DNA of 64,000 nucleotides from Klebsiella sp. RIT-PI-d (GTDB taxonomy: Bacteria; Pseudomonadota; Gammaproteobacteria; Enterobacterales; Enterobacteriaceae), in NCBI RefSeq assembly GCF_001187865.1, contig NZ_LGIT01000007.1, positions 1 through 64,000 on the forward strand, read 5' to 3'. The stretch's first letter is position 1. Every line of letters starts with the position of its first letter. Made by a program: the position numbers and the translations under genes. The notes beneath the pieces are model-generated. The model saw only the letters and a list, made by a program, of their open reading frames with translations. It did not search any database and was not told the DNA's origin. Below, in pieces: positions 21,879 through 33,772 of the stretch.

Positions 21879-24311
21879 CTACAGCAGTTGCGCCAGTCGG
21901 TTAATATCTGACTGAATTGCGCCAGCAGTGACATCCCGGCCAGCGCCTGGCCCACGGATCACCAGCGGGTTATCGCGATACCAGCGGCTTTCGATGGCGA
22001 AAACATTATCACAGGGCAGCAGGGCCGCCAGCGGATGCTCAGGCCGCACCGCTTCAACCCCAACGCGTGCTTTACCATTGGCGTCGAACCGCGCCACGTA
22101 GCGCAGCACCAGGCCCATTTCGTTAGCGGCTTCCAGTCGCTGCACCATCTGCTCATTTAGCTCTTCGCCATTTTCAAAGAAATGATCGACTGAACCGTCT
22201 TCACAGTGCGATGGCACCAGCGATTCCACGCGCACCTGGCCTGGCTCAATGTTGTAGCCAGCTTCACGCGCAAGAATAACCAGCTTACGCATAACATCCT
22301 TACCAGAGAGATCAACCCGCGGGTCCGGCTCGGTCAAACCCTGCTGCCAGGCCTGATCGACCAGTTCGGTAAAGGGCACAGTGCCGTCGAATTGCAGGAA
22401 CAGCCACGATAGCGTGCCGGAAAAGATCCCGCTGATCGACAAGATAGTATCGCCACTGTCGATCAGATCGCGTACGGTATAGTTGATCGGCAGACCTGCA
22501 CCGACGGTGGCGTTATACAACCAGTGGCGTCCGGTTTTCTCAAAGGCATCGCGAATTTGGCGATATTTGTCGCTGCTGCTGGCCCCTGCCAGTTTATTGG
22601 CGCTGATGACATGAAAACCGTGGCTGGCAAAATCCAGATATTGATCGGCCAGTTGTTCGCTGGCCGTAACATCCAGCACAATCAGGTCATCATAGGGATG
22701 AGCACGCATCCACAGGAATAACGACTCTTCATCCTGTTCGACAGCCTCATCATTGAAAAACGCCAGCGCACGGCTGGCATCCAGGCCGTCATAGCTCAGC
22801 AAACTCCGGCGGCTGTCCACCACGCCTGCCAGCACAAATTCAAAACCGGTACGCGCTGAAAGGGTACTTTGTTCGCGGGAAAACAGTTCCAGCCAACGTG
22901 AACCGATGTTGCCTTTACCAAACAAAACCAGGCCAATACGTTTCTCTGCACGGAAAATAGACTGATGCAGCCCCTGAATCAGGCTTTCTGTCGGGCCGCT
23001 ACGCAGAACGGCCACCAGACTAATGCCCTCTTCCGACTGCCAGGTAAACTCGACGGGTTGGCCTTTCAACTGCTGCCAGAAGCGGTGGCAGTGCAGCGGA
23101 TTACGGCTGACGCCTGCGCCGACCATCGCCACCAGTACCAGTCCCTGCCGCAAACGCAGCTCGCCCGGCAGACCCGCTTCGTCAAGGATTTTTAGTACGC
23201 TGTCGGCCACTTCCGAGGTGTAGCAAAACTGCAAAAGATGGCGATCGTTATGTATGCCGGTTGCCAACGGGCGCACCTGAGCGCGCTTCAGCACCTGGTC
23301 TATCTCTTTGTGCGCCAGTTTAAAATCCTGACTGGCAGGCACCTGAAACTCAATCAGACAGACATCATCATGGCTGGTGACGATACGTGCGCCGGTACCG
23401 GATGCCAGTACACGCTCAATACGCGTTGAACCTTGATCCGGCGTGTAGCTACAGCGCAGTTGCAAATCAATGTCGCTACCGGAAACCGGCTGCAAAGTAC
23501 GGGTGTGCAGGACCGGTGCCGCCAGACGTGCCAGCTCGCTGGCTTCATCCAGACGCAACAGCGGCAGCAGGCATGCGTCTTTCACTTTACGCGGATCGGC
23601 ACTGTAGACCCCGGCGACATCGCTCCAGATCGTCACGCGGGAAACGCCTGCCAGCGCACCGATTTGGGTTGCGGAATAGTCGGATCCATTACGTCCCAGC
23701 AGCACGGTTTGACCCGCATTATCACGGCTGATAAAGCCGGTGATCACCAGACGTTTATTCGGATGCTGCGCCAGCAGCTGTTGCAGCAGCGGATACGATA
23801 AACCTTCGTCGACCTGTGGCTGTGCCGCACGTTCAGCGCGCAGGAAATCGCGTGCGTCCAGCCACGCGGCCTCAAATCCCTGACGGTTAAGGACCGCCGA
23901 CATCAGACGGGCTGACCAGATTTCACCGTGGCCGACGACTTCTGCATAAACGGCATCGTTAATGCCGCTATCGAGCAATCCTGCCAGACGTTCAAGGTCA
24001 TGGATAAACGCACTGATTAATTCATCGGCAATATCAGCAGGCAATAAACCGGCGATCAATTCGCTTTGGTAGCGACGCAGCGTCTGTTGAACCTGATGCG
24101 CAGAGAGCCGATCGGTTTGGCTGAGCTTCAGCCAGCTAATCAACTGGTTGGTGGTACTGCCTGCCGCAGAGACAACCATCATATCGCCAGGCTGCGAATA
24201 CTCCGCCATAATGCCCGCAACGCGCAGATAACATTTCGCATCTGCCAGACTGCTGCCACCAAATTTATGCAGCTGACGACCGTTCGTCCCTGCCTGCGCT
24301 ATCACACTCAT
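21879..24311 (-). CDS. metL: Bifunctional aspartokinase II / homoserine dehydrogenase II
   Basis: Catalyses the first and third steps from aspartate to homoserine for methionine. The protein is 810 residues as in E. coli. The N-terminal kinase begins with LHKFGGSSLAD near residue 15. A linker follows, then the dehydrogenase domain starting at VLFGKGNIGSRWLELF near residue 463, with NKLAGASSS near 570 and GTLSWLF near 640. It starts two bases after the metB stop, so metBL is one operon repressed by MetJ. Confidence 0.97.
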   Translation of the reverse strand: MSVIAQAGTNGRQLHKFGGSSLADAKCYLRVAGIMAEYSQPGDMMVVSAAGSTTNQLISWLKLSQTDRLSAHQVQQTLRRYQSELIAGLLPADIADELISAFIHDLERLAGLLDSGINDAVYAEVVGHGEIWSARLMSAVLNRQGFEAAWLDARDFLRAERAAQPQVDEGLSYPLLQQLLAQHPNKRLVITGFISRDNAGQTVLLGRNGSDYSATQIGALAGVSRVTIWSDVAGVYSADPRKVKDACLLPLLRLDEASELARLAAPVLHTRTLQPVSGSDIDLQLRCSYTPDQGSTRIERVLASGTGARIVTSHDDVCLIEFQVPASQDFKLAHKEIDQVLKRAQVRPLATGIHNDRHLLQFCYTSEVADSVLKILDEAGLPGELRLRQGLVLVAMVGAGVSRNPLHCHRFWQQLKGQPVEFTWQSEEGISLVAVLRSGPTESLIQGLHQSIFRAEKRIGLVLFGKGNIGSRWLELFSREQSTLSARTGFEFVLAGVVDSRRSLLSYDGLDASRALAFFNDEAVEQDEESLFLWMRAHPYDDLIVLDVTASEQLADQYLDFASHGFHVISANKLAGASSSDKYRQIRDAFEKTGRHWLYNATVGAGLPINYTVRDLIDSGDTILSISGIFSGTLSWLFLQFDGTVPFTELVDQAWQQGLTEPDPRVDLSGKDVMRKLVILAREAGYNIEPGQVRVESLVPSHCEDGSVDHFFENGEELNEQMVQRLEAANEMGLVLRYVARFDANGKARVGVEAVRPEHPLAALLPCDNVFAIESRWYRDNPLVIRGPGAGRDVTAGAIQSDINRLAQLL

Positions 24312-24313
24312 GT

Positions 24314-25474
24314 TTACCCCTTCGATGCGATCCGGAAGCCATTTTCCAGATCGGCAATTAAATCTTCACCATCTTCAATACCGGTTGAGATACGCAGTAG
24401 CGTCTCGGAGATCCCGGCGGCGGCACGTGCTTCCGGTGCCATACCCGCGTGCGTCATGGTGGCGGCGTGGGAAATTAAACTTTCAACCCCACCTAAAGAT
24501 TCCGCCAGCGTAAACAGTGACAGCCCGCTTAAGAAGCGACGCAATGTTTGCTCATCGCCATCCAGTTCAAAACTCAGCATCGCGCCAAATCCTTTTTGCT
24601 GACGAGCGGCAATCTCATGCCCCTGATTTTCCGGCAGCGACGGGTGATAAAGTTTTTTCACCAGCGGCTGTGTCTTCAGGTACTCAACAATGCCCTGCGC
24701 ATTGCGCTGGGCCACTTCCATACGCGGCGACAGCGTACGCAGGCCGCGCAGCAGCAGATAACTGTCAAATGCGCCTCCGGTTACGCCGATATTATTCGCC
24801 CACCATGCCAGTTCGGTGACAAGCTCAGGCGCTTTAGCAATAACCACGCCGGCGACCACATCCGAATGGCCGTTCAGATATTTAGTACATGAATGCAACA
24901 CCATATCGGCCCCCAGCGCCAGCGGATTTTGCAGCGCCGGGCTCAGGAAGGTGTTATCCACCACGGTAAATGCGCCCGCCCGGTTGGCAAGCTGACAGAT
25001 TTTCGCAATATCCACGACGCGTAACAATGGATTACTTGGACTTTCGATTAATACCAGTTTCGGCTGCTGGGCCAGCGCCGCCTGTAACGCGGCCTCATCG
25101 TTCTGATCGACAAACAGAACCCGGTAGCACCCTCGTTTTGCCAGACTGTCGAACAGACGATAGCTGCCGCCATAACAATCGTGCGGTGCGATCAGTAGAT
25201 CGCCAGGCCGAAGAAATACCGTCGTGACCAGATGAATCGCTGACATGCCGGTATTGGTCAGCACCGCACCCGCGCCCCCTTCCAGCTCCGCCAGCGCGCG
25301 CTGTACGACATCACGCGTCGGGTTACCACGGCGAGAGTAGTCATGCTCGCGAGGCTCATTAAAACCGGTAAAGTTATAGGTGCTGGAGAGATGGATCGGG
25401 GGAACAACGCAGCCGTACTGTTCGTCATTATTTAACCCGCTACGCACTGCGATGGTGGCCTGTTTACGCGTCAT
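24314..25474 (-). CDS. metB: Cystathionine gamma-synthase
   Basis: PLP enzyme that joins O-succinylhomoserine and cysteine into cystathionine. The 386-residue length equals E. coli MetB. The PLP lysine is in LHSCTKYLNGHSDV near residue 198, and the substrate motif SRRGNPTRD is near residue 46. First gene of metBL, divergent from metJ across a long met-box array. Confidence 0.98.
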   Translation of the reverse strand: MTRKQATIAVRSGLNNDEQYGCVVPPIHLSSTYNFTGFNEPREHDYSRRGNPTRDVVQRALAELEGGAGAVLTNTGMSAIHLVTTVFLRPGDLLIAPHDCYGGSYRLFDSLAKRGCYRVLFVDQNDEAALQAALAQQPKLVLIESPSNPLLRVVDIAKICQLANRAGAFTVVDNTFLSPALQNPLALGADMVLHSCTKYLNGHSDVVAGVVIAKAPELVTELAWWANNIGVTGGAFDSYLLLRGLRTLSPRMEVAQRNAQGIVEYLKTQPLVKKLYHPSLPENQGHEIAARQQKGFGAMLSFELDGDEQTLRRFLSGLSLFTLAESLGGVESLISHAATMTHAGMAPEARAAAGISETLLRISTGIEDGEDLIADLENGFRIASKG

Positions 25475-25534
25475 AGTGAATCATCCTGGCAAGATCTATG
25501 AAAAGTCAGGTACCAGAGTAAACACAGATACAAT

Positions 25535-25582
25535 AGACGTCAATACATCTGGACATCTAAACTTCTTTGCGTATAGATTGAG
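25535..25582. promoter_or_regulatory. Tandem met boxes between metB and metJ
   Basis: Six consecutive eight-base units (AGACGTCA, ATACATCT, GGACATCT, AAACTTCT, TTGCGTAT, AGATTGAG) run without gaps. They degrade away from the consensus AGACGTCT at the metJ side. This is the shared MetJ operator for metBL and metJ. Confidence 0.88.
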
Positions 25583-25736
25583 CAAATGACAAATAGCCGT
25601 TAAAATTATATGCATTAGCGCACATCTGAGAATGCTTACCTCGTGTCACAACGTTCTCACTGAGGTAAACTACGCGCAATTACGGCCTGAACGCGGGTTC
25701 GGCCCTTTATTAATAGTGAGAGGATCAAGGTAACTC

Positions 25737-26054
25737 ATGGCTGAATGGAGCGGCGAATATATCAGCCCATACGCTGAGCACGGTAAGAAGAGTGAGCAAG
25801 TCAAAAAGATCACGGTTTCCATTCCTCTGAAGGTGTTAAAAATCCTCACCGATGAACGCACGCGTCGTCAGGTGAACAACCTGCGTCATGCCACAAACAG
25901 CGAACTGCTTTGCGAAGCATTTCTGCATGCGTTTACCGGCCAACCTTTGCCCAATGATGCCGATCTGCGTAAAGAGCGTAGCGACGAAATCCCGGAAGAT
26001 GCGAAAGTGATTATGCGCGAACTGGGCATTGACCCGGAGACATGGGAATACTGA
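25737..26054 (+). CDS. metJ: Methionine repressor MetJ
   Basis: Ribbon-helix-helix repressor that uses S-adenosylmethionine as corepressor. The 105 residues are nearly identical to E. coli. The DNA-contacting beta strand is [12 protein letters not shown] near residue 22, followed by helices in [23 protein letters not shown]. It is divergent from metB and followed by a strong terminator. Confidence 0.98.
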   Translation: MAEWSGEYISPYAEHGKKSEQVKKITVSIPLKVLKILTDERTRRQVNNLRHATNSELLCEAFLHAFTGQPLPNDADLRKERSDEIPEDAKVIMRELGIDPETWEY

Positions 26055-26120
26055 TGCTTTAACGGTGGTTCTCATCACCACCGCACGTCATACGACCAAA
26101 ATTCACGCGAGACACGTAAA

Positions 26121-26145
26121 AGCAGAGGTTAACCTCTGCTTTTTG
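26121..26145. terminator. Terminator between metJ and the TogT-like gene
   Basis: A perfect palindrome AGCAGAGGTT/AACCTCTGCT (26121-26140) followed by TTTT. As a perfect inverted repeat with A- and T-rich flanks, it can serve both converging genes. Confidence 0.88.
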
Positions 26146-26152
26146 CCTGGTG

Positions 26153-27694
26153 CTACAGCGGGGACATGCTCTGACGTTGTAACGCTTTGCGCTGATTAAG
26201 GTAGCCGATCGAGTTATTACCCCATAATTTCTCGTAAGGCATACCGGCCAGCATCTCTACCGTCTGACGCGCTTCTGGCGTGATGGCCTCCGGCGTCAGG
26301 CGACCCGCCTCGCGCATTTTCAGCGTCTCCTCCTGCAGCACGCTGTGCGTTTTAAGGTTCAGGCGAAATTTAAGAGAAATCAGAAAGCCAATTAGCAATA
26401 CGCCTACGGTGCCGAGGCTCAGGATCATCAAAATAGTGTGGCTTACGCCAGGCACCTGCGTGGACTGCCCGGACACAAATCCGGAAAGCTGCATGAGTAT
26501 TCCCACCAGCATCACTGCGCCTGCCTGCGATGCTTTACGCGTCAGGGTCATGATGCCGGCAAAAATCCCTTCGCGGCGCTGACCGGTGATGACTTCATCC
26601 ACATCGGCGATGTAGGTATAGATATTCCACGGAATATAGTTGATGCCACCGCGGCCCAGACCGGCGATGGCAGAAATAAGCAGCAGCAGAGAATAGTTAT
26701 TGCTCATCCCGCTGTAATACAGCCCGGCATAAGACAACGAGCTGAATGCGAAGAGCGTAACGACAACCCGGTATGACGGTGCCTGCCCGAAGCGAATGCA
26801 CAGGGGGATCATTGCCATCACCGCAATAAATTGCAGGATAGCCATTGTCCCCATCAGATCGGATGCGAGGGTCGGGCTTTGCATCAGCACAAACACCACG
26901 TAATAAGTAAATACGGCGTTGAAGACGTCCTGGGCGATATATCCGCCAAGGTACATGCCAAGGTGCTGGCGGAAAATACGAATGCGGAACGTAGAACTCA
27001 GCTCAATAATCAGACGGTGCAGGCTTTGACCAAGCGTCAGTTTTTGCGCCTGTGCCGCCAGCTCTTCCTCACTCCGTTCACGCTCCCAGGTAAAGCACCA
27101 CACCAGGGTTAGCACCACGGCACACATAACAGAAAACACCAGGCTGGCATAGAAGAAGGAAACGGCATTGTCTTTACCGAAATGGTTCAACAGGATACCC
27201 GGCAGGAATGCGGCGAGGATCGCGGACAGTTGTGCCATGCCAATACGCGCACCGGAGAATTTGGTTTTTTGTCTGAAATCATCGGTCATCTCCGGCACCA
27301 GCGTTTCATAAGGCACGAGGATCATGGTGTAGACTACGTCAAACAGCAAATAGGTGACCAGGTAATACCAGTAGCTCATGTTATCCATCCACATGAAGCT
27401 ATAAGAAAAGACGCAGGGAATTCCCAGTAAAATAAAGAATTTACGACGACCGAAGCGCTTGCCCAACCACGTACCGCCAAAGTTGTCCGTCAGATAACCC
27501 ATTAACGGACTCACCACCGCATCCAGTATCCTCGCCATAGCAAAAATAAATGTGGCTTCAATCGGCGTTAATCCACAAAACGTCGTATAAAAATAAAGTA
27601 ACCATGCAGCTGTTAATGCCGTCGTACCTGCGCCAAGGCAATCGCCTGAGCCGTACGCCAGATAATTTATAATACCCACTTTACGCTTATTCAT
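26153..27694 (-). CDS. GPH-family sugar/cation symporter, oligogalacturonide transporter-like (TogT type)
   Basis: A 513-residue protein with about twelve membrane segments, of the glycoside-pentoside-hexuronide symporter family. It has the family motifs AMARILDAVVSPLMGYLTDNF near residue 45 and GKRFGRRKFFILLG near 73. The N-terminal part resembles Dickeya TogT, a transporter of pectin-derived oligogalacturonides. The first gene of the same unit is a KdgM-like porin 90 bases upstream, which supports that substrate class. The substrate is inferred. The start at 27694 has a purine-rich GGGA site; a GTG/ATG further up is not needed. The pair interrupts the metJ-rpmE neighbourhood conserved in E. 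coli. Confidence 0.8.
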   Translation of the reverse strand: MNKRKVGIINYLAYGSGDCLGAGTTALTAAWLLYFYTTFCGLTPIEATFIFAMARILDAVVSPLMGYLTDNFGGTWLGKRFGRRKFFILLGIPCVFSYSFMWMDNMSYWYYLVTYLLFDVVYTMILVPYETLVPEMTDDFRQKTKFSGARIGMAQLSAILAAFLPGILLNHFGKDNAVSFFYASLVFSVMCAVVLTLVWCFTWERERSEEELAAQAQKLTLGQSLHRLIIELSSTFRIRIFRQHLGMYLGGYIAQDVFNAVFTYYVVFVLMQSPTLASDLMGTMAILQFIAVMAMIPLCIRFGQAPSYRVVVTLFAFSSLSYAGLYYSGMSNNYSLLLLISAIAGLGRGGINYIPWNIYTYIADVDEVITGQRREGIFAGIMTLTRKASQAGAVMLVGILMQLSGFVSGQSTQVPGVSHTILMILSLGTVGVLLIGFLISLKFRLNLKTHSVLQEETLKMREAGRLTPEAITPEARQTVEMLAGMPYEKLWGNNSIGYLNQRKALQRQSMSPL

Positions 27695-27748
27695 CTGTCT
27701 ATCCCGAGAGTTAAGCACTGGAATATACACGGCAACGTTATTTTAATT

Positions 27749-27762
27749 TACCGTATATGGTA
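27749..27762. promoter_or_regulatory. Imperfect palindrome in the porin-transporter gap
   Basis: TACCGTATATGGTA is a 14-base inverted repeat with one mismatched pair. It sits in the 90-base gap between the porin stop and the transporter start. It may be an operator or an mRNA element. No regulator can be assigned. Confidence 0.4.
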
Positions 27763-27784
27763 TCTATCGTGAGTTACATTGCCG

Positions 27785-28465
27785 TCAGAAATTATATCCA
27801 ATACCGACACGATAACGGGTCTGGCGGTCGTCTGTGGTGGTGGTGTTATAGCCTGAAGATACGTTACCGATTTCAGTAAAGGGTACCCAGGAGCCAAATT
27901 TATACGCGACTCTGACGTTATATTCGTAATCTTCTTTTTTGTTATTATATAAATCTTCGCTATCGGCAATTTTGTAAATGCCGTTTAGTTCAAACATCCA
28001 GTTAGCGACATTATAGCCGAGCCACGCTTCCGGCCGATAAACCATACGGTCATCTTTCCCCTCAGTATTTCTTCGGGCGTACTCCTGACGATAGCGGAAT
28101 GCTGTCCACCAGCGATCGTTAATGTTGTACTGTACGCGGATATACGGCTTATAAATGGCAATGTTATCACCTGTTTCAACAGCAATACCGGGCTGCCAGA
28201 CCAGGTCCTGCCAGGTAAACTGATAGCTTGCCGTATACTCATTGCCGTTACTTTCCATATTGTTCCAGGCATCATTAGATTGTGCATCATCGGAACGTGA
28301 AATAGCTTCAACAGCCACGCCAAAACCTGTCGAAAAACGGTGAGACATATAAACACGATCGTAGTTACGTCCGTCATCATAATATTCATGACGATAATCA
28401 ACGTAACCAGCATGAGCAGCGCAGGATAATAAAGGAATAAGTAATAAGGCATACGTAGACTTCAT
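27785..28465 (-). CDS. KdgM-family oligogalacturonate-specific porin
   Basis: Small 226-residue outer-membrane barrel. It has a signal peptide (MKSTYALLLIPLLSCAAHA, cleavage before GYVDYRHEYYDDG) and alternating amphipathic strands with many Tyr and Arg residues. It ends in the C-terminal aromatic YRVGIGYNF. The length and the N-terminal Y-D-Y-R-x-E pattern fit KdgM and NanC porins, which form 12-stranded channels for acidic oligosaccharides. It leads a two-gene unit with the TogT-like transporter, so uptake of pectin fragments is the best guess. The exact acid sugar is not shown by sequence. Confidence 0.82.
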   Translation of the reverse strand: MKSTYALLLIPLLSCAAHAGYVDYRHEYYDDGRNYDRVYMSHRFSTGFGVAVEAISRSDDAQSNDAWNNMESNGNEYTASYQFTWQDLVWQPGIAVETGDNIAIYKPYIRVQYNINDRWWTAFRYRQEYARRNTEGKDDRMVYRPEAWLGYNVANWMFELNGIYKIADSEDLYNNKKEDYEYNVRVAYKFGSWVPFTEIGNVSSGYNTTTTDDRQTRYRVGIGYNF

Positions 28466-28785
28466 GACAAACCCTCTCAAAAATGAGATCCCAGCAATAG
28501 AGTAAACCTGTGCGTTTCATCAATATAAAAAAACGTGAAACATAGAGGTCTGATAATTGGTTTATGTAGCGTCAGGAAGTCTAGGGCACAGGACTAACGA
28601 AAACCTTTTGGATTTTGCCAGGAAATTAAATTGATGGCAGAAAAATAAAGATCGCGAAGACTCGGATCAATAATAGAAACAATTTATCATTAAATGAAGA
28701 ACGACGTTTCATTCGAGATTCGGGGGTTTTATATTGCGACCAATACTATCGACAGAGAACGACTAGCGGGAAGGAATTTTAGAGA
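28466..28785. promoter_or_regulatory. Upstream region of the KdgM-like porin
   Basis: About 320 AT-rich bases without a gene. An inverted repeat with half-sites AATGAA and TTTCATT lies at 28693-28713. It resembles KdgR half-sites, but its spacing is two bases too long for the usual KdgR box. A second pair, GTTTCA (about 28514) and TGAAAC (about 28537), is nearer the gene. Either may bind a regulator; this is inference. Confidence 0.4.
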
Positions 28786-28810
28786 CAAAAAAAGCGCCTT
28801 GCGGCGCTCT
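28786..28810 (-). terminator. Intrinsic terminator after rpmE
   Basis: On the minus strand the stem AGCGCC/GGCGCT is followed by seven Ts, 14 bases past the rpmE stop. Confidence 0.88.
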
Positions 28811-28826
28811 TTCCTGACAGCAAAAC

Positions 28827-29039
28827 TTACTTGCTGGTCGGCAGGCTGAAACGCTTGTTAAAGCGGTCAACACGGCCACCGGTAGCAACATCACGCTGCT
28901 TGCCAGTATAGAACGGGTGGCATTTGCTGCACACGTCCAGGTTCAGGTCGTGACCCACGGTAGAGCGGGTTTTGATCACATTACCGCAAGAGCAGTTTGC
29001 AGTAATTTCTACGTAATTCGGGTGAATATCTTTTTTCAT
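28827..29039 (-). CDS. rpmE: 50S ribosomal protein L31 (zinc-binding form)
   Basis: Ribosomal protein L31, 70 residues. The four zinc ligands C16, C18, C37 and C40 are present (NCSCG and VCSKCHPF), so this is the zinc-containing form, not the zinc-free RpmE2 paralogue. It lies divergent from priA, as in E. coli. Confidence 0.98.
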   Translation of the reverse strand: MKKDIHPNYVEITANCSCGNVIKTRSTVGHDLNLDVCSKCHPFYTGKQRDVATGGRVDRFNKRFSLPTSK

Positions 29040-29083
29040 CGGGAAAACCTCAGTTTAAGGCCGCGTCGCTCTTCCAGCCCTAA

Positions 29084-31444
<2,361 letters not shown>

Positions 31445-31599
31445 GCCAAACGATGCGAGGAGGATCGAGAAATTTAATGTTCGTCACACTTTCTATGAAA
31501 TTTCTGTAACTCTTCAGATAACTATCTGTTAAAAGTGTGGATGATGTCAGAGAAAGAGGATGTCTCTGTGCCTGCGCGGCGTATGCGAGGAGAAAAGAG

Positions 31600-32628
31600 G
31601 TGAAGACCAGTAAAACAGTTGCTTCGGCAACGATGAAGGATGTAGCGCTGAAAGCAAACGTCTCAACGGCAACCGTGTCGCGGGCGTTGATGAACCCGGA
31701 GAAAGTATCTCAGTCTACCCGCAATCGGGTTGAGCAAGCCGCGATTGATGTGGGCTATTATCCTCAGGCGCTCGGGCGAAACACCCGCCGTAATGAATCA
31801 CGTACTCTTTTGGTGATTGTGCCGGATATTTGCGATCCCTTTTTCAGCGAGATTATTCGCGGTATTGAAGTGACGGCTGCCGGAGAGGGTTATCTGGTAC
31901 TGATTGGCGACTGCGCGCATCAGAATCAGCAGGAAAAAACCTTTATCGATTTAATTATTACCAAGCAGATTGACGGTATGTTACTGCTCGGTTCAAAGCT
32001 ACCGTTTGATGCCAGTATCGAAGAGCAACGAAATCTGCCGCCAATGGTCATGGCTAACGAATTCGCGCCGGAGCTGGAACTGCCCACGGTGCATATCGAC
32101 AACCTGACCGCCGCCTTTGACGCCGTAAACTATCTGCATAACCTGGGGCATCAGCGTATCGGGTGTATTGCCGGGCCGGAAGAAATGCCGCTGTGTCATT
32201 ATCGGTTACAGGGCTACGTTCAGGCCCTGCGCCGTAGCGGCATTACCGTCGATCCGCATTATATTGCGCGAGGTAATTTCACCTATGAAGCGGGTGCTCA
32301 GGCGCTGGAGCAACTTTTGGCGCTACCGAAGCCACCGACGGCTGTTTTCTGCCATAGTGATATAATGGCTCTGGGTGCCCTGTCCTGGGCAAAGCGTCAG
32401 GGGTTACGTATTCCGCAGGATTTGTCGATCATCGGCTTCGATAACATTTCGCTATCTGAGTTCTGCGATCCTCCGCTGACCACCGTTTCACAACCGCGCT
32501 TTGAGATTGGACGGGAAGCAATGCTGTTATTGCTCGATCAATTGCACGGACAAAATGTCAGTAGCGGTTCGCGCTTACTGGATTGTGAACTTATTATACG
32601 TGGCAGCACGGGAAATATATTGTCTTAA
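31600..32628 (+). CDS. cytR: LacI-family repressor of nucleoside catabolism
   Basis: Repressor of deo, udp, cdd, nup and related genes; it acts with CRP and is induced by cytidine. The protein is 342 residues (E. coli 341). The LacI helix-turn-helix is MKDVALKANVSTATVSRALMN near residue 12, and the sugar-binding-protein-like core has the motif IVPDICDPFFSEIIRGIE. I place the start at the GTG at 31600, which follows AGGAG at the correct distance. The frame continues 21 codons upstream without family similarity. The 155-base gap after priA holds its promoter. Confidence 0.95.
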   Translation: MKTSKTVASATMKDVALKANVSTATVSRALMNPEKVSQSTRNRVEQAAIDVGYYPQALGRNTRRNESRTLLVIVPDICDPFFSEIIRGIEVTAAGEGYLVLIGDCAHQNQQEKTFIDLIITKQIDGMLLLGSKLPFDASIEEQRNLPPMVMANEFAPELELPTVHIDNLTAAFDAVNYLHNLGHQRIGCIAGPEEMPLCHYRLQGYVQALRRSGITVDPHYIARGNFTYEAGAQALEQLLALPKPPTAVFCHSDIMALGALSWAKRQGLRIPQDLSIIGFDNISLSEFCDPPLTTVSQPRFEIGREAMLLLLDQLHGQNVSSGSRLLDCELIIRGSTGNILS

Positions 32629-32721
32629 AGTATACCGGCTTTAAGACTCCCCCGTCTGGTCAAAGGCCCGTCGCTTAAGTAACATGACGGACTAATAACA
32701 AATAAATACAGCGAAACGATA

Positions 32722-33681
32722 GTGGCACAACGAGATTATGTACGCCGCAGCCAACCGGCTTCTTCGCGGCGCAAAAAGAGCACCTCACGTCAAAAACAAC
32801 GGACTCTGCCTGCTGTTTCGCCAGCCATGGTTGCTATTGCTGCCGCCATACTGGTGGCCTTTATTGGTGGACTGTACTTTATTACCCACCATAAAAAAGA
32901 AGAATCTGAAGCACTTCAGGGGCGTCAGGTAACCGGTAACGGCCTGCCACCGAAACCAGAGGAACGCTGGAAATATATTAAAGAGCTGGAGAGCCGTCAG
33001 CCCGGCATCCGCACGCCGACTGAACCGTCAGCGGGCGGAGAAGTGAAAAATGCGAATCAGCTGACGAATGAACAGCGTCAGCTGCTGGAGCAAATGCAGG
33101 CCGACATGCGCCAGCAGCCGACGCAGCTTAATGAAGTACCGTGGAATGAACAAACCCCGGCGCAACGTCAACAAACGCTCCAGCGCCAGCAGCAGGCTCA
33201 GGCTCAACAGCAAAAACAGCAGCAACAGCAGCAACAGCAGTCGAATACGCAGCCCGTTCAGCAACCGCGCACGCAACCGCGAACCGTTGAACAGCCGGTT
33301 CAGCAGCCACGCCAAAGTCAGCCGTCGCAGCAGCCGTATCAGGATTTAATCCAGACGCCAGCGCATACTACGTCGACGCAGCCTAAAACACAGGCAGCGG
33401 CACCTGCCGCGCGCGAAGCGGAAGCGCCAAAGCAAACCGCGGAGAAAACAGACGATCGCCGCTGGTTAATGCAGTGTGGTGCATTTAAAGGCGCAGAGCA
33501 GGCGGAAACCATTCGTGCACAGCTGGCGTTTGAAGGTTTTGACTCCCATATTACCAACAGCAACGGTATTAATCGGGTCGTAATTGGGCCAATTAAAGGT
33601 AAAGACAACGCGGACGGTATGCTTAATCGTTTGAAGATGGCCGGTCACGCAAACTGCATTCGCGTTGCCGTCAGGGGTTGA
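32722..33681 (+). CDS. ftsN: Cell division protein FtsN
   Basis: Late divisome protein that activates septal peptidoglycan synthesis. The 319 residues equal E. coli length. A short cytoplasmic tail with [12 protein letters not shown] is followed by one membrane helix (about 32-54), a low-complexity Gln- and Pro-rich linker (about 140-245), and a C-terminal SPOR domain (about 245-317, starting [10 protein letters not shown]) that binds denuded glycan. The start is a GTG at 32722. The linker has a run of nine glutamines that E. coli lacks. Confidence 0.97.
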   Translation: MAQRDYVRRSQPASSRRKKSTSRQKQRTLPAVSPAMVAIAAAILVAFIGGLYFITHHKKEESEALQGRQVTGNGLPPKPEERWKYIKELESRQPGIRTPTEPSAGGEVKNANQLTNEQRQLLEQMQADMRQQPTQLNEVPWNEQTPAQRQQTLQRQQQAQAQQQKQQQQQQQQSNTQPVQQPRTQPRTVEQPVQQPRQSQPSQQPYQDLIQTPAHTTSTQPKTQAAAPAAREAEAPKQTAEKTDDRRWLMQCGAFKGAEQAETIRAQLAFEGFDSHITNSNGINRVVIGPIKGKDNADGMLNRLKMAGHANCIRVAVRG

Positions 33682-33738
33682 AACCCCCAAAATCTCCCCC
33701 ATCTATAATTCCATTCAGCCCCGCAAATACTGCGGGGC
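33678..33738 (+). promoter_or_regulatory. Sigma-32 type heat-shock promoter and 5' hairpin of hslVU
   Basis: TTGAAA at 33678-33683, a 13-base spacer and CCCCATCT at 33697-33704 fit the sigma-32 consensus. They begin inside the ftsN stop region, as in E. coli hslVU. A stem CCCCGCA/TGCGGGG with five-base loop (33719-33737) lies in the 5' leader, where E. coli hslVU mRNA has a stabilising hairpin. Confidence 0.85.
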
Positions 33739-33772
33739 GCCTATTCCGCTTTTGCACCCAGGGGGGCATCTC

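Noticed and set aside
28693-28713. A true KdgR box before the KdgM-like porin
   Set aside because: The half-sites fit, but the spacer is two bases longer than the 7-5-7 pattern, so it was kept only as an unassigned inverted repeat.
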